Shown piece after piece: positions 34,906 to 47,000 of a stretch of DNA of 64,000 nucleotides (its first letter is position 1; every line of letters starts with the position of its first letter). Under the pieces are notes generated by a model. That model was not told the DNA's origin. It was given only the letters and a program-made list of their open reading frames with translations, and made no database searches. The position numbers and the translations under genes are program-made. This stretch comes from Aliiruegeria lutimaris (GTDB taxonomy: Bacteria; Pseudomonadota; Alphaproteobacteria; Rhodobacterales; Rhodobacteraceae), in the NCBI RefSeq assembly GCF_900099935.1, contig NZ_FNEK01000009.1:1-64000 (forward strand), in the 5' to 3' direction.

Positions 34906-37743
34906 TTGCCTTTCCAGCCCACCGACTACCAGCCCTATGATTTCGCAAATCGCCGTCATATCGGCCCCTCGCCCGAAGAAATGGCAGAAATGCTCGCCGC
35001 GATTGGCGTGGACAGCCTGGACACGCTGATCGACCAGACAATTCCGGCCGATTTCCGCCAGCAAACGCCGCTCGACTGGGCGCCCATGGCCGAAGGCGAG
35101 ATGTTGGTGAAGATGCGCAAGGTCGCCCGCCGCAATCAGGTGCTGCATTCGCTGATCGGACAGGGCTATTACGGCACCGTCACGCCGCCGGCGATCCAGC
35201 GCAATATCCTTGAAAACCCGGCCTGGTACACGGCTTACACGCCCTATCAGCCCGAAATCGCCCAGGGCCGGCTCGAGGCACTGCTCAACTTCCAGACCAT
35301 GATCGCCGACCTGACAGGCCTGGAGATCGCCAACGCGTCGCTTCTGGACGAAGGCACTGCCGCTGCCGAGGCCATGGCCATGGCGCAGCGTGCCTCGAAA
35401 TCCAAGGCGGCGGCCTTCTTCGTCGATGCCAATTGTCACCCGCAGACCATCGCCGTTGTCGAGACCCGCGCCCACCCGCTCGGGATCGAAGTGATCGTGG
35501 CCCCGGTGGACGAGTTGGACGCCAGCGCCGTCTTCGGCGCCCTGTTCCAATATCCGGGCACCGATGGTGTGCTGCGTGATTTCACGCCGGAAATGGAGGC
35601 GCTGCACGCCAACAAGGCTATCGGAATCGTCGCTGCGGACCTCCTGGCGCTGCTTCTGCTCAAGGAGCCCGGCGCGATGGGTGCCGATATCGCCGTGGGC
35701 TCCGCCCAACGGTTTGGCGTGCCCATGGGCTATGGCGGCCCGCACGCCGCCTACATGGCCTGCCTCGACACGTACAAGCGCGCCATGCCGGGGCGGATCG
35801 TCGGCGTCTCGGTCGATGCGCGCGGCAACAAAGCCTATCGCCTCTCGCTTGCCACCCGCGAGCAGCATATCCGCCGCGAGAAGGCCACCTCGAATGTCTG
35901 CACCGCGCAGGCGCTCCTTGCCGTCATGGCGAGCTTCTATGCCGTTTTCCACGGGCCCCGCGGCCTGCGCGCCATTGCCGAGCGCGTCCATATCATGGCC
36001 GCACGTCTGGCCGAAGGGCTGCGGGATGCGGGCTTCGATGTTGCCCCGGAGGGGATTTTCGACACGATCACGGTGGATGTCGGACCACTCCAGGGGGCCA
36101 TCCTGCGCTCGGCCCGTGCCGAAGGCGTCAACTTGCGCAAGTTCGGTGACACGAAGATCGGCATCTCGGTGGACGAGACCTGCGTACCAGACACGATCGA
36201 GCGCGTCTGGCGTGCCTTCGGCATCAATGACAGCTTCGGTGAGCCCACCCGTGTCGCTTTGCCCGAGGAACTGCTGCGGGAGAGCGACTACCTCACCCAC
36301 CCGATATTCCACCTCAATCGCGCCGAGGCCGAGATGATGCGCTACATGCGCCGCCTCGCGGACCGGGACCTGGCCTTGGACAGGGCAATGATCCCGCTCG
36401 GCTCCTGCACGATGAAGCTCAACGCCGCCGTGGAGATGATGCCGATCACTTGGCCCGAATTCGGCCAGATCCACCCATTCGTGCCGGACGATCAGGCCGA
36501 GGGCTATGCCGAGATGCTGACGGATCTCTCGGCCAAGCTCTGCGAGATCACCGGCTATGACGCCATGTCCATGCAGCCCAATTCGGGCGCGCAGGGCGAA
36601 TATGCGGGCCTGCTGACCATTGCCGCCTATCACCGCTCCCGCGGCGAGGCGCGTGATATCTGCCTGATTCCGAAATCGGCCCATGGCACCAACCCGGCCT
36701 CCGCTTCCATGGCGGGCATGAAGGTCGTCGTGGTGAAATCGGCGGAGAACGGCGATATCGACCTCGAGGATTTCCGCGCCAAGGCCGAAGCCGCAGGCGA
36801 CAAGCTCGCCGCCTGCATGATCACCTACCCCTCCACCCACGGCGTCTTCGAAGACACCGTTCGCGATGTCTGCGCGATTACCCATGAACATGGCGGGCAG
36901 GTCTATCTCGACGGGGCGAACCTGAACGCGATGGTGGGGCTGTCCCGGCCCGGCGATCTCGGCTCCGATGTCAGCCACCTCAACCTGCACAAGACTTTCT
37001 GTATCCCACATGGCGGCGGTGGTCCCGGCATGGGCCCGATCGGGGTCAAGGCGCATCTGGAGCCCTTCCTGCCCGGCCACCCGGTGACCGGCGGCCGCGA
37101 AGGCCCGGTCTCGGCGGCGCCCTATGGCTCGGCCTCGATCTTGCCGATCTCCTGGGCCTATGTGCAGCTGATGGGCGGCGAGGGCATCACCCAGGCTACC
37201 AAGGTCGCCATCCTCAGCGCCAACTACATCGCCGCCCGCCTGAGTGGCGCTTATGACGTGCTGTTCAAGGGCAAGGGCGGGCGCGTCGCGCATGAATGCA
37301 TCCTCGACACCCGGCCCTTCGCCGAGACCGGCGTGCAGGTCGATGATATCGCCAAGCGCCTGATGGATAGCGGCTTCCACGCCCCCACCATGTCCTGGCC
37401 CGTGGCCGGCACGCTGATGGTGGAGCCGACCGAGTCCGAGACCAAGGCCGAACTCGACCGCTTCATCGACGCAATGCTGTCGATCCGCGCCGAGATCGGC
37501 GCCATCGAGGCCGGCGAGATCGCCTATGAGCAAAGCCCGCTGCACTTCGCGCCGCACACGGTCGAGGATCTCATCGCCGACTGGGAACGCGCCTATCCGC
37601 GCGAACAGGGTTGCTTCCCGCCGGGCTCATTCCGCGTGGACAAGTACTGGCCACCCGTTGGCCGGGTGGACAACGCCTTTGGCGACCGCAACCTCGTCTG
37701 CACCTGCCCGCCGGTGGAAAGCTACGAGGACGCGGCCGAGTAA
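34906..37743 (+). CDS. gcvP: glycine dehydrogenase (decarboxylating), P protein
   Basis: The product is 945 residues from the chosen TTG. It decarboxylates glycine with PLP and passes the aminomethyl group to GcvH. The N-terminal half has [14 protein letters not shown]. The C-terminal half has the PLP-lysine block [20 protein letters not shown]. The TTG at 34906 (product [13 protein letters not shown]) follows an acgggag ribosome site and matches family length. An ATG at 34852 in the same frame would add 18 residues but has no ribosome site. A large hairpin separates it from gcvH. Confidence 0.92.
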   Translation: MPFQPTDYQPYDFANRRHIGPSPEEMAEMLAAIGVDSLDTLIDQTIPADFRQQTPLDWAPMAEGEMLVKMRKVARRNQVLHSLIGQGYYGTVTPPAIQRNILENPAWYTAYTPYQPEIAQGRLEALLNFQTMIADLTGLEIANASLLDEGTAAAEAMAMAQRASKSKAAAFFVDANCHPQTIAVVETRAHPLGIEVIVAPVDELDASAVFGALFQYPGTDGVLRDFTPEMEALHANKAIGIVAADLLALLLLKEPGAMGADIAVGSAQRFGVPMGYGGPHAAYMACLDTYKRAMPGRIVGVSVDARGNKAYRLSLATREQHIRREKATSNVCTAQALLAVMASFYAVFHGPRGLRAIAERVHIMAARLAEGLRDAGFDVAPEGIFDTITVDVGPLQGAILRSARAEGVNLRKFGDTKIGISVDETCVPDTIERVWRAFGINDSFGEPTRVALPEELLRESDYLTHPIFHLNRAEAEMMRYMRRLADRDLALDRAMIPLGSCTMKLNAAVEMMPITWPEFGQIHPFVPDDQAEGYAEMLTDLSAKLCEITGYDAMSMQPNSGAQGEYAGLLTIAAYHRSRGEARDICLIPKSAHGTNPASASMAGMKVVVVKSAENGDIDLEDFRAKAEAAGDKLAACMITYPSTHGVFEDTVRDVCAITHEHGGQVYLDGANLNAMVGLSRPGDLGSDVSHLNLHKTFCIPHGGGGPGMGPIGVKAHLEPFLPGHPVTGGREGPVSAAPYGSASILPISWAYVQLMGGEGITQATKVAILSANYIAARLSGAYDVLFKGKGGRVAHECILDTRPFAETGVQVDDIAKRLMDSGFHAPTMSWPVAGTLMVEPTESETKAELDRFIDAMLSIRAEIGAIEAGEIAYEQSPLHFAPHTVEDLIADWERAYPREQGCFPPGSFRVDKYWPPVGRVDNAFGDRNLVCTCPPVESYEDAAE

Positions 37744-37772
37744 GCCTCCGCACGCCGAAGATGTGCCACGCC

Positions 37773-37813
37773 CGACCGTCGGGGGAGCATCCTTGATGCT
37801 TCTCCGACGGTCG
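37773..37813 (+). terminator. hairpin after gcvP
   Basis: cgaccgtcgg and ccgacggtcg enclose a second inner pairing (agcatc-ctt-gatgct), giving a long near-continuous stem just past the gcvP stop. It is followed by a C-run rather than T-run, so termination strength is uncertain. Confidence 0.55.
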
Positions 37814-37940
37814 CCCCCCCTGCCCTCGCCGTTCACGCAACAGAAAATTCGTTGGATCCCGGCGGCAAATCCGTTACCTGTGCCAGCCGGACAGAGAACC
37901 TGTGCGCCCAGCACGACCCGGACAGCCAAGGGGGGCAATC

Positions 37941-38567
37941 ATGACGCCAAACGAGGTCGAACAGCTTTTTACCCGTTCCGACGAAAGCTACAGTTTCGCG
38001 CGCTGGTCGCGGCCGATCGTTCCCATCGTCTTCGGTGTTGACGATGCCACCCTATCGACCGTCAAGGGCGCCTGCGAAGCCGTTGTCACGCTGGCCGGCC
38101 ACAAGATGGCCGAAACGGACCCGGAGATGGGTGCCAACCTGATGATCTTTTTCTTCCGGGAATGGGAAGAGCTTCTGCAGGTCCCCGACCTCGACCGCCT
38201 CGTGCCCGAACTGGGGCCCCTTGTTGAGCGGCTGGTCGCGGCGAAGGCCAACCAGTACCGCATGTTCCGCTTCGAAAAGAATGGCGCCATCCGGGCCTGT
38301 TTTCTGTTTCTGCGGATGGAGTCCGAACTCTCGGAACTGCCCGCCGAGGATCTCGCCCTGTCGCAGATGGCCCAATCCCTCCTTCTCTGGTCCGACCGTG
38401 CCTTCACCGAACGCTCCCCGCTCGCGCTCACACCTGAGGGCCATGTCGTCCTGCATCCCGAAATTGCCGGCGTGATCCGCGCCGCCTATGATCCCGTCAT
38501 GCCCGAGGCCGCCAATGACGCGAGCCACGCACTCCGACTGGCCGCACGGCTCGGCGCAACTGGCTGA
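37941..38567 (+). CDS. conserved hypothetical protein
   Basis: The product is about 208 residues of an unrecognised soluble protein. The ATG at 37941 follows aaggggggcaatc. It has mixed helix/strand composition with Trp/Arg-rich N-terminus (SYSFARWSRPIVPIVFGVDD), a helical middle (NLMIFFFREWEELL) and no membrane segment or known motif. It may be widespread in Rhodobacterales, but I cannot confirm this. It is a single gene between gcvP and ybgC. Confidence 0.65.
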   Translation: MTPNEVEQLFTRSDESYSFARWSRPIVPIVFGVDDATLSTVKGACEAVVTLAGHKMAETDPEMGANLMIFFFREWEELLQVPDLDRLVPELGPLVERLVAAKANQYRMFRFEKNGAIRACFLFLRMESELSELPAEDLALSQMAQSLLLWSDRAFTERSPLALTPEGHVVLHPEIAGVIRAAYDPVMPEAANDASHALRLAARLGATG

Positions 38568-38732
38568 CGGGCGCCAGCCACGGAATCTCACGAAAAACGG
38601 CTGCGCGGCCTTTTCGGACTTGTCGGTACTGCCTTGAATTGCAGGGACTGTCCGGACAGGATCCAGCTGCACGGACTTGCCGCGCGGCCGTGTCCAAACT
38701 AGCACCCTTCTGACAAGAACCGGATCAGCAGA

Positions 38733-39137
38733 ATGCCCCATCTTCACCAGTTACGCGTCTACTACGAAGACACTGATATGGCGGGGATTGTCTACTATGC
38801 CAATTACCTGAAATTCATCGAGCGCGGCCGATCGGAATGGGTGCGCGAGATCGGGGTCGACCAGAATGCACTCAAGGAGCAGCACGGTCTCGTCTTTGCC
38901 GTGCGTCGCGTGGAGGCCGATTACCTGTCGCCGGGGCGCATGGACGACATTCTGATCGTCGAAACCCGGCTATCGGAGATCGGCGGCGCCCGTTTCGTAA
39001 TGGATCAGAAGGTGCTGTGCGACAGCAGGGTTCTGTTTACCGCGCGGGTCACCGTTGCGGTCATGAACCTTGAGGGCAGACCGCAACGCCTGCCCGCGGA
39101 TATCCGCGCGCTCATGACATCGGCGGAAAAAGACTAG
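38733..39137 (+). CDS. ybgC: acyl-CoA thioesterase, YbgC/4-hydroxybenzoyl-CoA thioesterase type
   Basis: The product is 134 residues, hot-dog fold. The catalytic signature YYEDTDMAGIVYYANYLKFIE carries the active-site Asp (DTDMAG). In most proteobacteria the gene leads the tol-pal operon. Here no tolQ follows; the next 500 bases are intergenic and the next genes are the ATP synthase operon on the other strand. Role: hydrolysis of short acyl-CoA or acyl-ACP, possibly in phospholipid metabolism. Confidence 0.9.
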   Translation: MPHLHQLRVYYEDTDMAGIVYYANYLKFIERGRSEWVREIGVDQNALKEQHGLVFAVRRVEADYLSPGRMDDILIVETRLSEIGGARFVMDQKVLCDSRVLFTARVTVAVMNLEGRPQRLPADIRALMTSAEKD

Positions 39138-39435
39138 CCAGGAAACGGCGCTAAGTTCGGGACGATGGGCTTTGGAATGGGACCCGGCCCAGTTGGGGTG
39201 TTGTTAGAAAAACACGCCCGAACCTACTTCTGAATTTCGCGGCTGGCGAGAAGAGGCCTAGCTGCCGATAAGATGCCTAAGCCTGTCCCAATGGCTGGGT
39301 GGAACATCCCCTTTCACCCTCGCCCCGCGCATCTGCTGCGCGGGGCGAAACTTTTCCCACCAACCGCGCTAACTCCCTATCGGAACATCAACGAAGTGTT
39401 TCAGGCAAAACGCCTCCTCGCCTTTCCGCCCGCGT

Positions 39436-39489
39436 GAACGATCCTGCGGATCGTGCCTATGGCGGAGGTGTTTTCGGGAAAGATGAAGG
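39436..39489 (+). repeat. palindromic intergenic repeat, type B copy 2
   Basis: gaacgatcctgcggatcgtg, then cctatggcggaggtgtttt, then cgggaaagatgaagg. It matches the copies at 20571 (minus) and 55819 and runs in the direction of ybgC. Confidence 0.75.
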
Positions 39490-39607
39490 TCGAGCGCGAA
39501 ATCCATCATCTCTCAACAAATATCCTTGGGGGAACGACCGCAAGAGCGTGCGGGCAAGCCGCCCTCGAAGATTGAAATCCGGTCTAATGAGGTCTGGATT
39601 GCGCCAA

Positions 39608-39641
39608 CGAAAAAGCCCCGCGTTGTAAAACGCGGGGCTCT
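39608..39641 (-). terminator. rho-independent terminator of the atp operon
   Basis: On the minus strand agccccgcgtt-ttac-aacgcggggct forms an 11-bp perfect stem followed directly by ttttcg. It lies about 25 bases past the atpC stop. Confidence 0.9.
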
Positions 39642-39666
39642 TGATCGATGGCTTGGACAGCGTGGA

Positions 39667-40071
39667 TTACTCCATCGCCTCCAGCAGGTGCACGAGGTCG
39701 GCGACGAATTTCTCCGCAACGTCCTTGCTTTCACCCTGCGCCTCTCCGGCACGTTTGCGGGCCTCTTCGAGAAAGCCCTCCAGAGCCGCCCGAGCCGTGC
39801 CCTGTCCGTCTCCGACAGTGGCAAATTCGGCGAGAACCGACGCCGAATCGGCGTTGATCTCGGCGAAACCGCCGGTCACCGCATATTGAGTGACGGTTCC
39901 GTCGACCCCGGTTGCCTTCAGCAAGCCGGGGCGCAGCGTGACGATGACCGGCGCGTGGTCGGGCATCGCCGTCATGTCGCCTTCGGCGGCCGGGATCTGG
40001 ACCTGGGTGGCCTCAAGCGACGCGAGCCGCTTTTCCGGGCTTACCAGATCGAACTGCATCGTGTTGGCCAT
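39667..40071 (-). CDS. atpC: ATP synthase F1 subunit epsilon
   Basis: The product is 134 residues. The N-terminal beta sandwich ([30 protein letters not shown]) is typical, with a shorter, Ala-rich C-terminal helical part. It is part of the central stalk and can inhibit ATP hydrolysis. Last gene of the F1 operon, 9 bases after atpD. Confidence 0.93.
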   Translation of the reverse strand: MANTMQFDLVSPEKRLASLEATQVQIPAAEGDMTAMPDHAPVIVTLRPGLLKATGVDGTVTQYAVTGGFAEINADSASVLAEFATVGDGQGTARAALEGFLEEARKRAGEAQGESKDVAEKFVADLVHLLEAME

Positions 40072-40080
40072 AAGCCCTCC

Positions 40081-41505
<1,425 letters not shown>

Positions 41506-41523
41506 CTATGTGTCTCCAGTTTC

Positions 41524-42402
41524 TCAGAGCGCCTCGGCGCCCGAAATGATTTCGATAAGCTCGTTGGTGATGACGGCCTGACGCGAGCGGTTGAACTCGA
41601 TCGTCAGCTTGTCGATCATCTCGCCGGCATTGCGCGTGGCGTTGTCCATCGCGGACATCCGCGCGCCCTCTTCCGAGGCGGCGTTTTCCAGCAGGGCAGT
41701 AAAGATCTGGGTCGACACGCCGCGGGGCAGCAGGTCGGCCAGGACACCCTCTTCGCTGGGCTCATAATCGTAGAGCGCGCCCGCCTCTGCACCCTCTTCG
41801 GGTGCCTCGAACGTGGCGGGGATGATCTGCTTGACCGTCGGCTCCTGAGAGATCACCGAGATGAACTTGTTGTAGAAGATCGTGCAGACGTCGAACTCGC
41901 CGGCGTCGAAACGGTCCATGAGGTCCTTGGCGATAGCCGAGGCATTCCCGTAACCGACCTTCTTAACTTCGCTCATGTCGACGTGATCGACAAAGAGGCT
42001 CCTGTAATCACGCTTGAGCTGCTCACGGCCCTTCTTGCCGACGGTGAGGATCTTCACCGTCTTGCCGGCGGCCTTGAGCTCTTCGATCTTCAGCCGTGCG
42101 GCCTTGACGATCGTGGAGTTGAAACCGCCGCAGAGCCCGCGCTCCGAGGTCATCACGACCAGCATGTGAACCTGGTCGCTGCCCGTCCCGGCAATAAGCC
42201 GGGGCGCGCCGTCGCTGCCGCCAACGGAGGCGGCGAGGCCGGACATGACGGCCTCCATGCGCTCGGCGTAAGGCCGGGCGCTCTCGGCCGCATCCTGGGC
42301 CCGCCGCAGTTTCGCGGCGGCCACCATCTGCATGGCCTTGGTGATCTTTCGCGTCGACTTGACGCTATCGATCCGGTTTTTGAGGTCCTTAAGGCTGGGC
42401 AT
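41524..42402 (-). CDS. atpG: ATP synthase F1 subunit gamma
   Basis: The product is 292 residues. The rotor shaft has an N-terminal helix [20 protein letters not shown] and the C-terminal helix block [20 protein letters not shown], which contacts the catalytic sites. It lies 14 bases after atpA. Confidence 0.96.
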   Translation of the reverse strand: MPSLKDLKNRIDSVKSTRKITKAMQMVAAAKLRRAQDAAESARPYAERMEAVMSGLAASVGGSDGAPRLIAGTGSDQVHMLVVMTSERGLCGGFNSTIVKAARLKIEELKAAGKTVKILTVGKKGREQLKRDYRSLFVDHVDMSEVKKVGYGNASAIAKDLMDRFDAGEFDVCTIFYNKFISVISQEPTVKQIIPATFEAPEEGAEAGALYDYEPSEEGVLADLLPRGVSTQIFTALLENAASEEGARMSAMDNATRNAGEMIDKLTIEFNRSRQAVITNELIEIISGAEAL

Positions 42403-42416
42403 CTACCATTCCTCGC

Positions 42417-43955
42417 TTACGCGAAGCCCTTGGCGTACTCTTCCACCACGGCCTTGATGCGGTCGGACGCCTCGCCCTTGATCTTCGGATCCTCTTTGGT
42501 GATCCACTCGAGCAGGTCGGCATGCTTCGAACGGACGAAGTTCAGCAGACCGGCTTCGAAGCGGCCAACATCGGCGACGGCGATCTTGTCGAGGTAGCCA
42601 TTCACGCCGGCATAGATGACCAGGACGATTTCCGCGTTGGTCAGCGGCGAGTACTGCGGCTGCTTCATCAGCTCGGTCAGGCGCGCACCACGGTTCAGCA
42701 GCTGCTGGGTGGAGGCGTCAAGATCGGAGCCGAACTGGGCGAAGGCGGCCATCTCGCGGTACTGCGCGAGTTCCAGCTTCACCGGGCCGGCGACCGACTT
42801 CATCGCGTTGGTCTGGGCCGAGGAGCCCACGCGCGACACCGACAGACCGGTGTTCACGGCCGGGCGGATGCCCTGGTAGAACAGCTCGGTTTCGAGGAAG
42901 ATCTGGCCATCGGTGATCGAGATCACGTTGGTCGGAATAAAGGCCGACACGTCACCGCCCTGGGTTTCGATGATCGGCAAAGCGGTCAGCGAGCCAGCAC
43001 CATTATCCTCGTTCAGCTTGGCCGAACGCTCCAGCAGGCGGGAGTGCAGGTAGAAAACGTCGCCCGGGTAGGCTTCACGCCCCGGCGGGCGGCGCAGCAG
43101 CAGCGACATCTGGCGATAGGAGACGGCCTGCTTGGACAGGTCATCATAGATGATCAGCGCGTGGCGGCCGTTGTCGCGGTAATACTCGGCCATCGCGGTG
43201 GCGGAGTAAGGTGCGAGGAACTGCATCGGCGCCGGGTCGGAAGCGGTCGCGGCCACGATGGTGGTGTATTCGATGGCGCCCGTCTCTTCGAGCTTCTTCA
43301 CCAGCTGGGCAACGGTCGAACGCTTCTGACCAACAGCCACGTAGATGCAGTAGAGCTTCTTGGACTCGTCATCGCCAGCGGCGTCGTTATAAGCCTTCTG
43401 GTTCAGGATGGTGTCGAGCGCCACGGCGGTCTTGCCGGTCTGACGGTCACCAATGATGAGTTCCCGCTGGCCACGGCCGATCGGGATCATGGCGTCCACG
43501 GATTTGAGGCCGGTCGCCATCGGCTCGTGCACCGATTTACGCGGAATGATGCCGGGAGCCTTCACGTCGGCAACGCGACGCTCGGCGGCCTCGATCGGGC
43601 CTTTGCCGTCGATCGGTGCGCCAAGACCATCGACCACGCGGCCGAGCAGGTTGTCGCCGACCGGAACGTCCACGATGGCCTTGGTCCGCTTGACGGTGTC
43701 GCCTTCTTTGATGTCGCGGTCCGAACCGAAGATAACAATACCGACATTGTCGACTTCGAGGTTCAGCGCCATGCCCCGGATACCGCCCGGAAATTCGACC
43801 ATCTCGCCGGCCTGAATGTTGTCCAGACCATGCACGCGGGCAATACCGTCACCAACCGACAGCACCTGACCGACTTCGGCGACTTCGGCTTCCTGTCCGA
43901 AATTCTTGATCTGGTCCTTGAGGATCGCGGAGATTTCCGCAGCTTGCAATGCCAT
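42417..43955 (-). CDS. atpA: ATP synthase F1 subunit alpha
   Basis: The product is 512 residues. The non-catalytic nucleotide-binding subunit has Walker [10 protein letters not shown] and the [20 protein letters not shown] signature. Its ATG overlaps the TAA of atpH (TAATG), so the two are translationally coupled. Confidence 0.97.
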   Translation of the reverse strand: MALQAAEISAILKDQIKNFGQEAEVAEVGQVLSVGDGIARVHGLDNIQAGEMVEFPGGIRGMALNLEVDNVGIVIFGSDRDIKEGDTVKRTKAIVDVPVGDNLLGRVVDGLGAPIDGKGPIEAAERRVADVKAPGIIPRKSVHEPMATGLKSVDAMIPIGRGQRELIIGDRQTGKTAVALDTILNQKAYNDAAGDDESKKLYCIYVAVGQKRSTVAQLVKKLEETGAIEYTTIVAATASDPAPMQFLAPYSATAMAEYYRDNGRHALIIYDDLSKQAVSYRQMSLLLRRPPGREAYPGDVFYLHSRLLERSAKLNEDNGAGSLTALPIIETQGGDVSAFIPTNVISITDGQIFLETELFYQGIRPAVNTGLSVSRVGSSAQTNAMKSVAGPVKLELAQYREMAAFAQFGSDLDASTQQLLNRGARLTELMKQPQYSPLTNAEIVLVIYAGVNGYLDKIAVADVGRFEAGLLNFVRSKHADLLEWITKEDPKIKGEASDRIKAVVEEYAKGFA

Positions 43956-44515
43956 TACCCGACCTCTTTCATAGCGTTCTGGAGAGAAGCGAGCTTCGCA
44001 CGGACCGACGTGTCGATCATCTTCGAGCCCACCTTAACAATAAGACCGCCAATGAGGCTTTCATCGACGGTGGAATTCAGCTTGATGTCCTTGCCGAAGC
44101 GGGACTTCAGCATCTCGGCGACGGCGCTGGCCTGCGCTTCGTTCAGCGCGGTCGCGGAGGTCACCTCGGCGGTGACTTCGCCCTTCTCTTCAGCGATCAT
44201 CGCGCGCAGCGCGGCCAGCAGTTGCGGCAGCACGAAAAGGCGGCGTTTGGACGCCATCAGCGCGAGCGTGTTCTTGGTGGTGCCGTCCAGGCCCATGGCC
44301 TCGGCAACGGCCGTAATCGCGGCCAACTGTTGGTCGCGGGAATAGATCGGGGAGCCGACCATCGCCCGCAGGTCTTCTGAGGCATCAACCGCGGCCGACA
44401 AGGCGTCGGTATCGGCTTCGAGGGCGGCTAGTTTGCCCTCGTCCTTGGCTAGTTCGAACACCGCGAGCGCGTAGCGTCCGGCGATGCTGGAGGAAATCGA
44501 AGCCGTTTCTGACAC
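43955..44515 (-). CDS. atpH: ATP synthase F1 subunit delta
   Basis: The product is 186 residues. The peripheral stalk protein has an N-terminal helical domain ([18 protein letters not shown]) and C-terminal block [23 protein letters not shown]. The start is a GTG at 44515 with an agaggggtggac ribosome site; the frame is open upstream but without homology. First gene of the F1 operon. The F0 genes are not here, as usual for this order. Confidence 0.93.
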   Translation of the reverse strand: MSETASISSSIAGRYALAVFELAKDEGKLAALEADTDALSAAVDASEDLRAMVGSPIYSRDQQLAAITAVAEAMGLDGTTKNTLALMASKRRLFVLPQLLAALRAMIAEEKGEVTAEVTSATALNEAQASAVAEMLKSRFGKDIKLNSTVDESLIGGLIVKVGSKMIDTSVRAKLASLQNAMKEVG

Positions 44516-44939
44516 GTCCACCCCTCTGCTGTTGATGCATCCGGGCTGAAGCCCCCGGACACAAGTTGTTCCGGTGGAAACGACTGTTCCCCCCATAAGT
44601 CGAAAAGCGATGTAACAGACCCGTCTGCCCCCCGCAACTCTCTTGGAGCACGCAAGATCATTGCGCAAATCCACCCGACGAAAGGAACTTCCAACCGGAG
44701 TGCCCCCAAGTGAAGTTTGAAGCTGTCGTTAGCGCCCAAAGCAACCGTTTTCGGTGTGCAATTGCATACATTGGATGCCGCAATGCGGCATTGGCAGGGC
44801 CCGAAAAAATTCCGCGGCAAGTTGTCTCGAGAATCGCTGCCGCTGGGGCAACACCGATGATATGCACAAATTTTAGAACGTTTCTCAAAGAGCCGCGCCC
44901 CGCCAGACAGAATCACATTTCACGGCCCTTGCCGGAAGG
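44516..44939. other. upstream region of the atp operon
   Basis: This 424-base stretch lies between the methyltransferase gene end and atpH, all minus strand. It should contain the atp promoter. It includes AT-richer patches around 44700-44900. No gene or RNA is recognised. Confidence 0.4.
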
Positions 44940-45695
44940 TCAGGCCGGTTTCGGACCGGAGGGCGCGTTGACGGCGTCCAGAACCCTGAGCGGGTCGCGC
45001 ACCATATCCTTCACCGGGGATCCACCGGGTGTCTGGACCAGCTTGGAGGCCTCGGTCAGGAAGACCCCGCCCGCAAGCGAACTGAAGACCTGTCGACCGA
45101 ACCGTTCCAGCATGCCGGAGGAACGCAGCCAGAAGCGCTTTTCCGAGGGTGGACCGAACAGTGCCGTGACATGCCGCTCGGGCTGGAAAGCGTGCCGCAA
45201 GAGCTGGGTTTCGAGCTGACCGGTGGAATAAGGCCGGCCGTAGCCGAACGGTGTTGCGTCCCGCCGCGCCCAGAGGCCGGAGCGGTTGGGCACCACGAAA
45301 AGCACCCGCCCGCCGGGACCAAGAACACGATGGCATTCCTGCAGTACCTCGGAGGCGTGCTCGGACGTGTCGAGCCCGTGCATGAGAACGAGTCGGTCGA
45401 CGCTGCCCGTTTCAAGCGGCCAGAGCATTTCCTCGCACAGCACCGAGACATTCGGCTGCCCCGCCGGCCAGGGCATGACCCCCTGCTGGCCCGGCATGAG
45501 GGCAATGACCCGGCGCGCGGAGCCGAGATAGGGGCGCAGCAAGGGAACCGCGAAACCAAACCCGGCGACCGTCCGGCCTCGCGTTTCTTCAGGCGGCCAG
45601 AAACCAACCACCTGATCACGGATAGCCCGCTGGGCAACGCGGCCCAGTTTCGTCTTGTAGTAGAAATTTCTCAGGTCCAGCACATCGAGATGCAT
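44940..45695 (-). CDS. SAM-dependent methyltransferase (class I)
   Basis: The product is 251 residues. The start at 45695 ([19 protein letters not shown]) is chosen as the first family-like ATG; the longer frame is a shadow of gloB. The core has a Rossmann-type fold with [11 protein letters not shown] as a weak motif I and the block [21 protein letters not shown], typical of Methyltransf_11 proteins. The target is unknown. It is divergent from gloB with about 65 bases between the starts. Confidence 0.8.
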   Translation of the reverse strand: MHLDVLDLRNFYYKTKLGRVAQRAIRDQVVGFWPPEETRGRTVAGFGFAVPLLRPYLGSARRVIALMPGQQGVMPWPAGQPNVSVLCEEMLWPLETGSVDRLVLMHGLDTSEHASEVLQECHRVLGPGGRVLFVVPNRSGLWARRDATPFGYGRPYSTGQLETQLLRHAFQPERHVTALFGPPSEKRFWLRSSGMLERFGRQVFSSLAGGVFLTEASKLVQTPGGSPVKDMVRDPLRVLDAVNAPSGPKPA

Positions 45696-45761
45696 TGCGC
45701 CCGGACTGCTCCCTTGTAACGTTGTGGGCACCATACCGGGTCCCGAGGAAAAGGAAACGTC

Positions 45762-46523
45762 ATGTCGCTGGAAATCGCCACGATACCGTGCCGGACCGAC
45801 AATTATGCCTACCTGCTGCACGATGCCGAGAGCGGCGCGACGGCCGTGGTGGACGTGCCAGATGCGGGCCCGATCCGGTCCGCGCTGGCGGACCGTGGCT
45901 GGAACCTGTCCGATATCCTCATCACCCATCACCACTACGACCACATCGACGGCGTGGAGGAGCTTCGCGCCGAATTCGACGCGCGCGTGGTGGGCGCCGC
46001 GGCGGATGCGCATCGCCTTCCCCCGCTCGACCTGGCGGTCGCGGAGGGTGACATTGTCAATGTCGGGTGCGTCAGCGGAAAGGTTCTGGACGTTTCGGGC
46101 CACACGATGGGCCATATCGCCTTCTGCTTCCCGGGCGCGGCCTTTACCGCCGACAGCCTTATGGCGCTTGGATGCGGGCGCCTGTTCGAGGGCGATGCGC
46201 CCACGATGTGGGCCTCGCTGAGCAAGCTCGCGGCGTTGCCGCCGGAAACGCTGATTTATTCTGGCCATGAATACACGGCCGCGAATGGCGCCTTTGCCCT
46301 GACGGTCGATCCGGAGAATACCGCGCTCGCCGCTCGCGTCGAGGCTGTGGCCCGTGCCCGTGCGGCCGGCGAGCCGACCGTTCCATCGCTGCTCTCGCTG
46401 GAACTCGCCACCAACCCGTTCCTTCGGGCGGTGGCGCCGGAGGTCAAGCAAGGGCTGGGAATGGCGGGGGCGTCGGATGTCGATACATTCGCGGAAATCC
46501 GCAGGCGAAAGGACTCATTCTAA
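45762..46523 (+). CDS. gloB: hydroxyacylglutathione hydrolase (glyoxalase II)
   Basis: The product is 253 residues. It hydrolyses S-lactoylglutathione in methylglyoxal detoxification. The zinc motif is THHHYDH (His56, His58, Asp60, His61). Further ligands are in [20 protein letters not shown] and SGHEYT. The C-terminal HAGH domain ends in [15 protein letters not shown], typical of the family. Confidence 0.93.
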   Translation: MSLEIATIPCRTDNYAYLLHDAESGATAVVDVPDAGPIRSALADRGWNLSDILITHHHYDHIDGVEELRAEFDARVVGAAADAHRLPPLDLAVAEGDIVNVGCVSGKVLDVSGHTMGHIAFCFPGAAFTADSLMALGCGRLFEGDAPTMWASLSKLAALPPETLIYSGHEYTAANGAFALTVDPENTALAARVEAVARARAAGEPTVPSLLSLELATNPFLRAVAPEVKQGLGMAGASDVDTFAEIRRRKDSF

Positions 46524-47000
46524 CCGTGAAAGGCCTTCGGAACAGGCACGAACCGACCCAGGGCGTTCGACTGCTGCCCGAAGAACGTGCATGCTTTTGG
46601 GCCCGTCGCTTTTCCGCAAGGGCGGGGGCGAGCCGTCGAGCTAAGCTCGCACGGCGGTGGCGCCGTTTCGCGGGGCAGCGCTTCGCTTGGGGAGTGACGG
46701 GCCGAATCCAAACGCGTTTCCAGATTGTTAGGCGCGAAGGCTTCACATTCGCACAAAAAGAGAGCCAATTGACCGTCAGACCCGAACCGTGAGTGCCCAG
46801 GGCCCGCACCCGAAACGAAATGCTCAGGATCGCCAACCGCCTCTTTCGATCACTTTTTGTGCATCCGCGGAACACAGTGGCGCCTCCAATGAAAAAAACA
46901 CTTGAAGCCGCCGCAATGCCCACCAAACTTTAAGACAAACGGGCCACTCTCGCCGTCGGGCTCTCCCGACGCAGGCCCCGCAGGAAAAGGAGCACGAACT
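46524..47000. other. 477-base region upstream of clpA
   Basis: It lies between gloB and clpA. It has a small perfect palindrome cgagct-a-agctcg near 46637-46651 and an AT-rich stretch around 46840-46880. No gene is seen; in particular no clpS, which often precedes clpA. The open frames here are unsupported. Confidence 0.4.

Larger units (their letters stand above)
39138..39666. other. 529-base intergenic region with repeats and the atp terminator
   Basis: Between ybgC and atpC, which are convergent. It contains a 10-bp perfect hairpin (cgccccgcgc-atctgct-gcgcggggcg, 39321-39347), a type B palindromic repeat (39436-39489) and the terminator of the atp operon (39608-39641). No gene is supported. 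Confidence 0.6.

Noticed and set aside
34783-37557. 924-codon open frame antisense to gcvP
   Set aside because: The plus strand encodes GcvP with clear motifs; the antisense frame has no family features.
46637-46651. Short palindrome cgagctaagctcg as an operator
   Set aside because: Only 6 bp per arm with a single-base centre in a GC-rich region; expected by chance.
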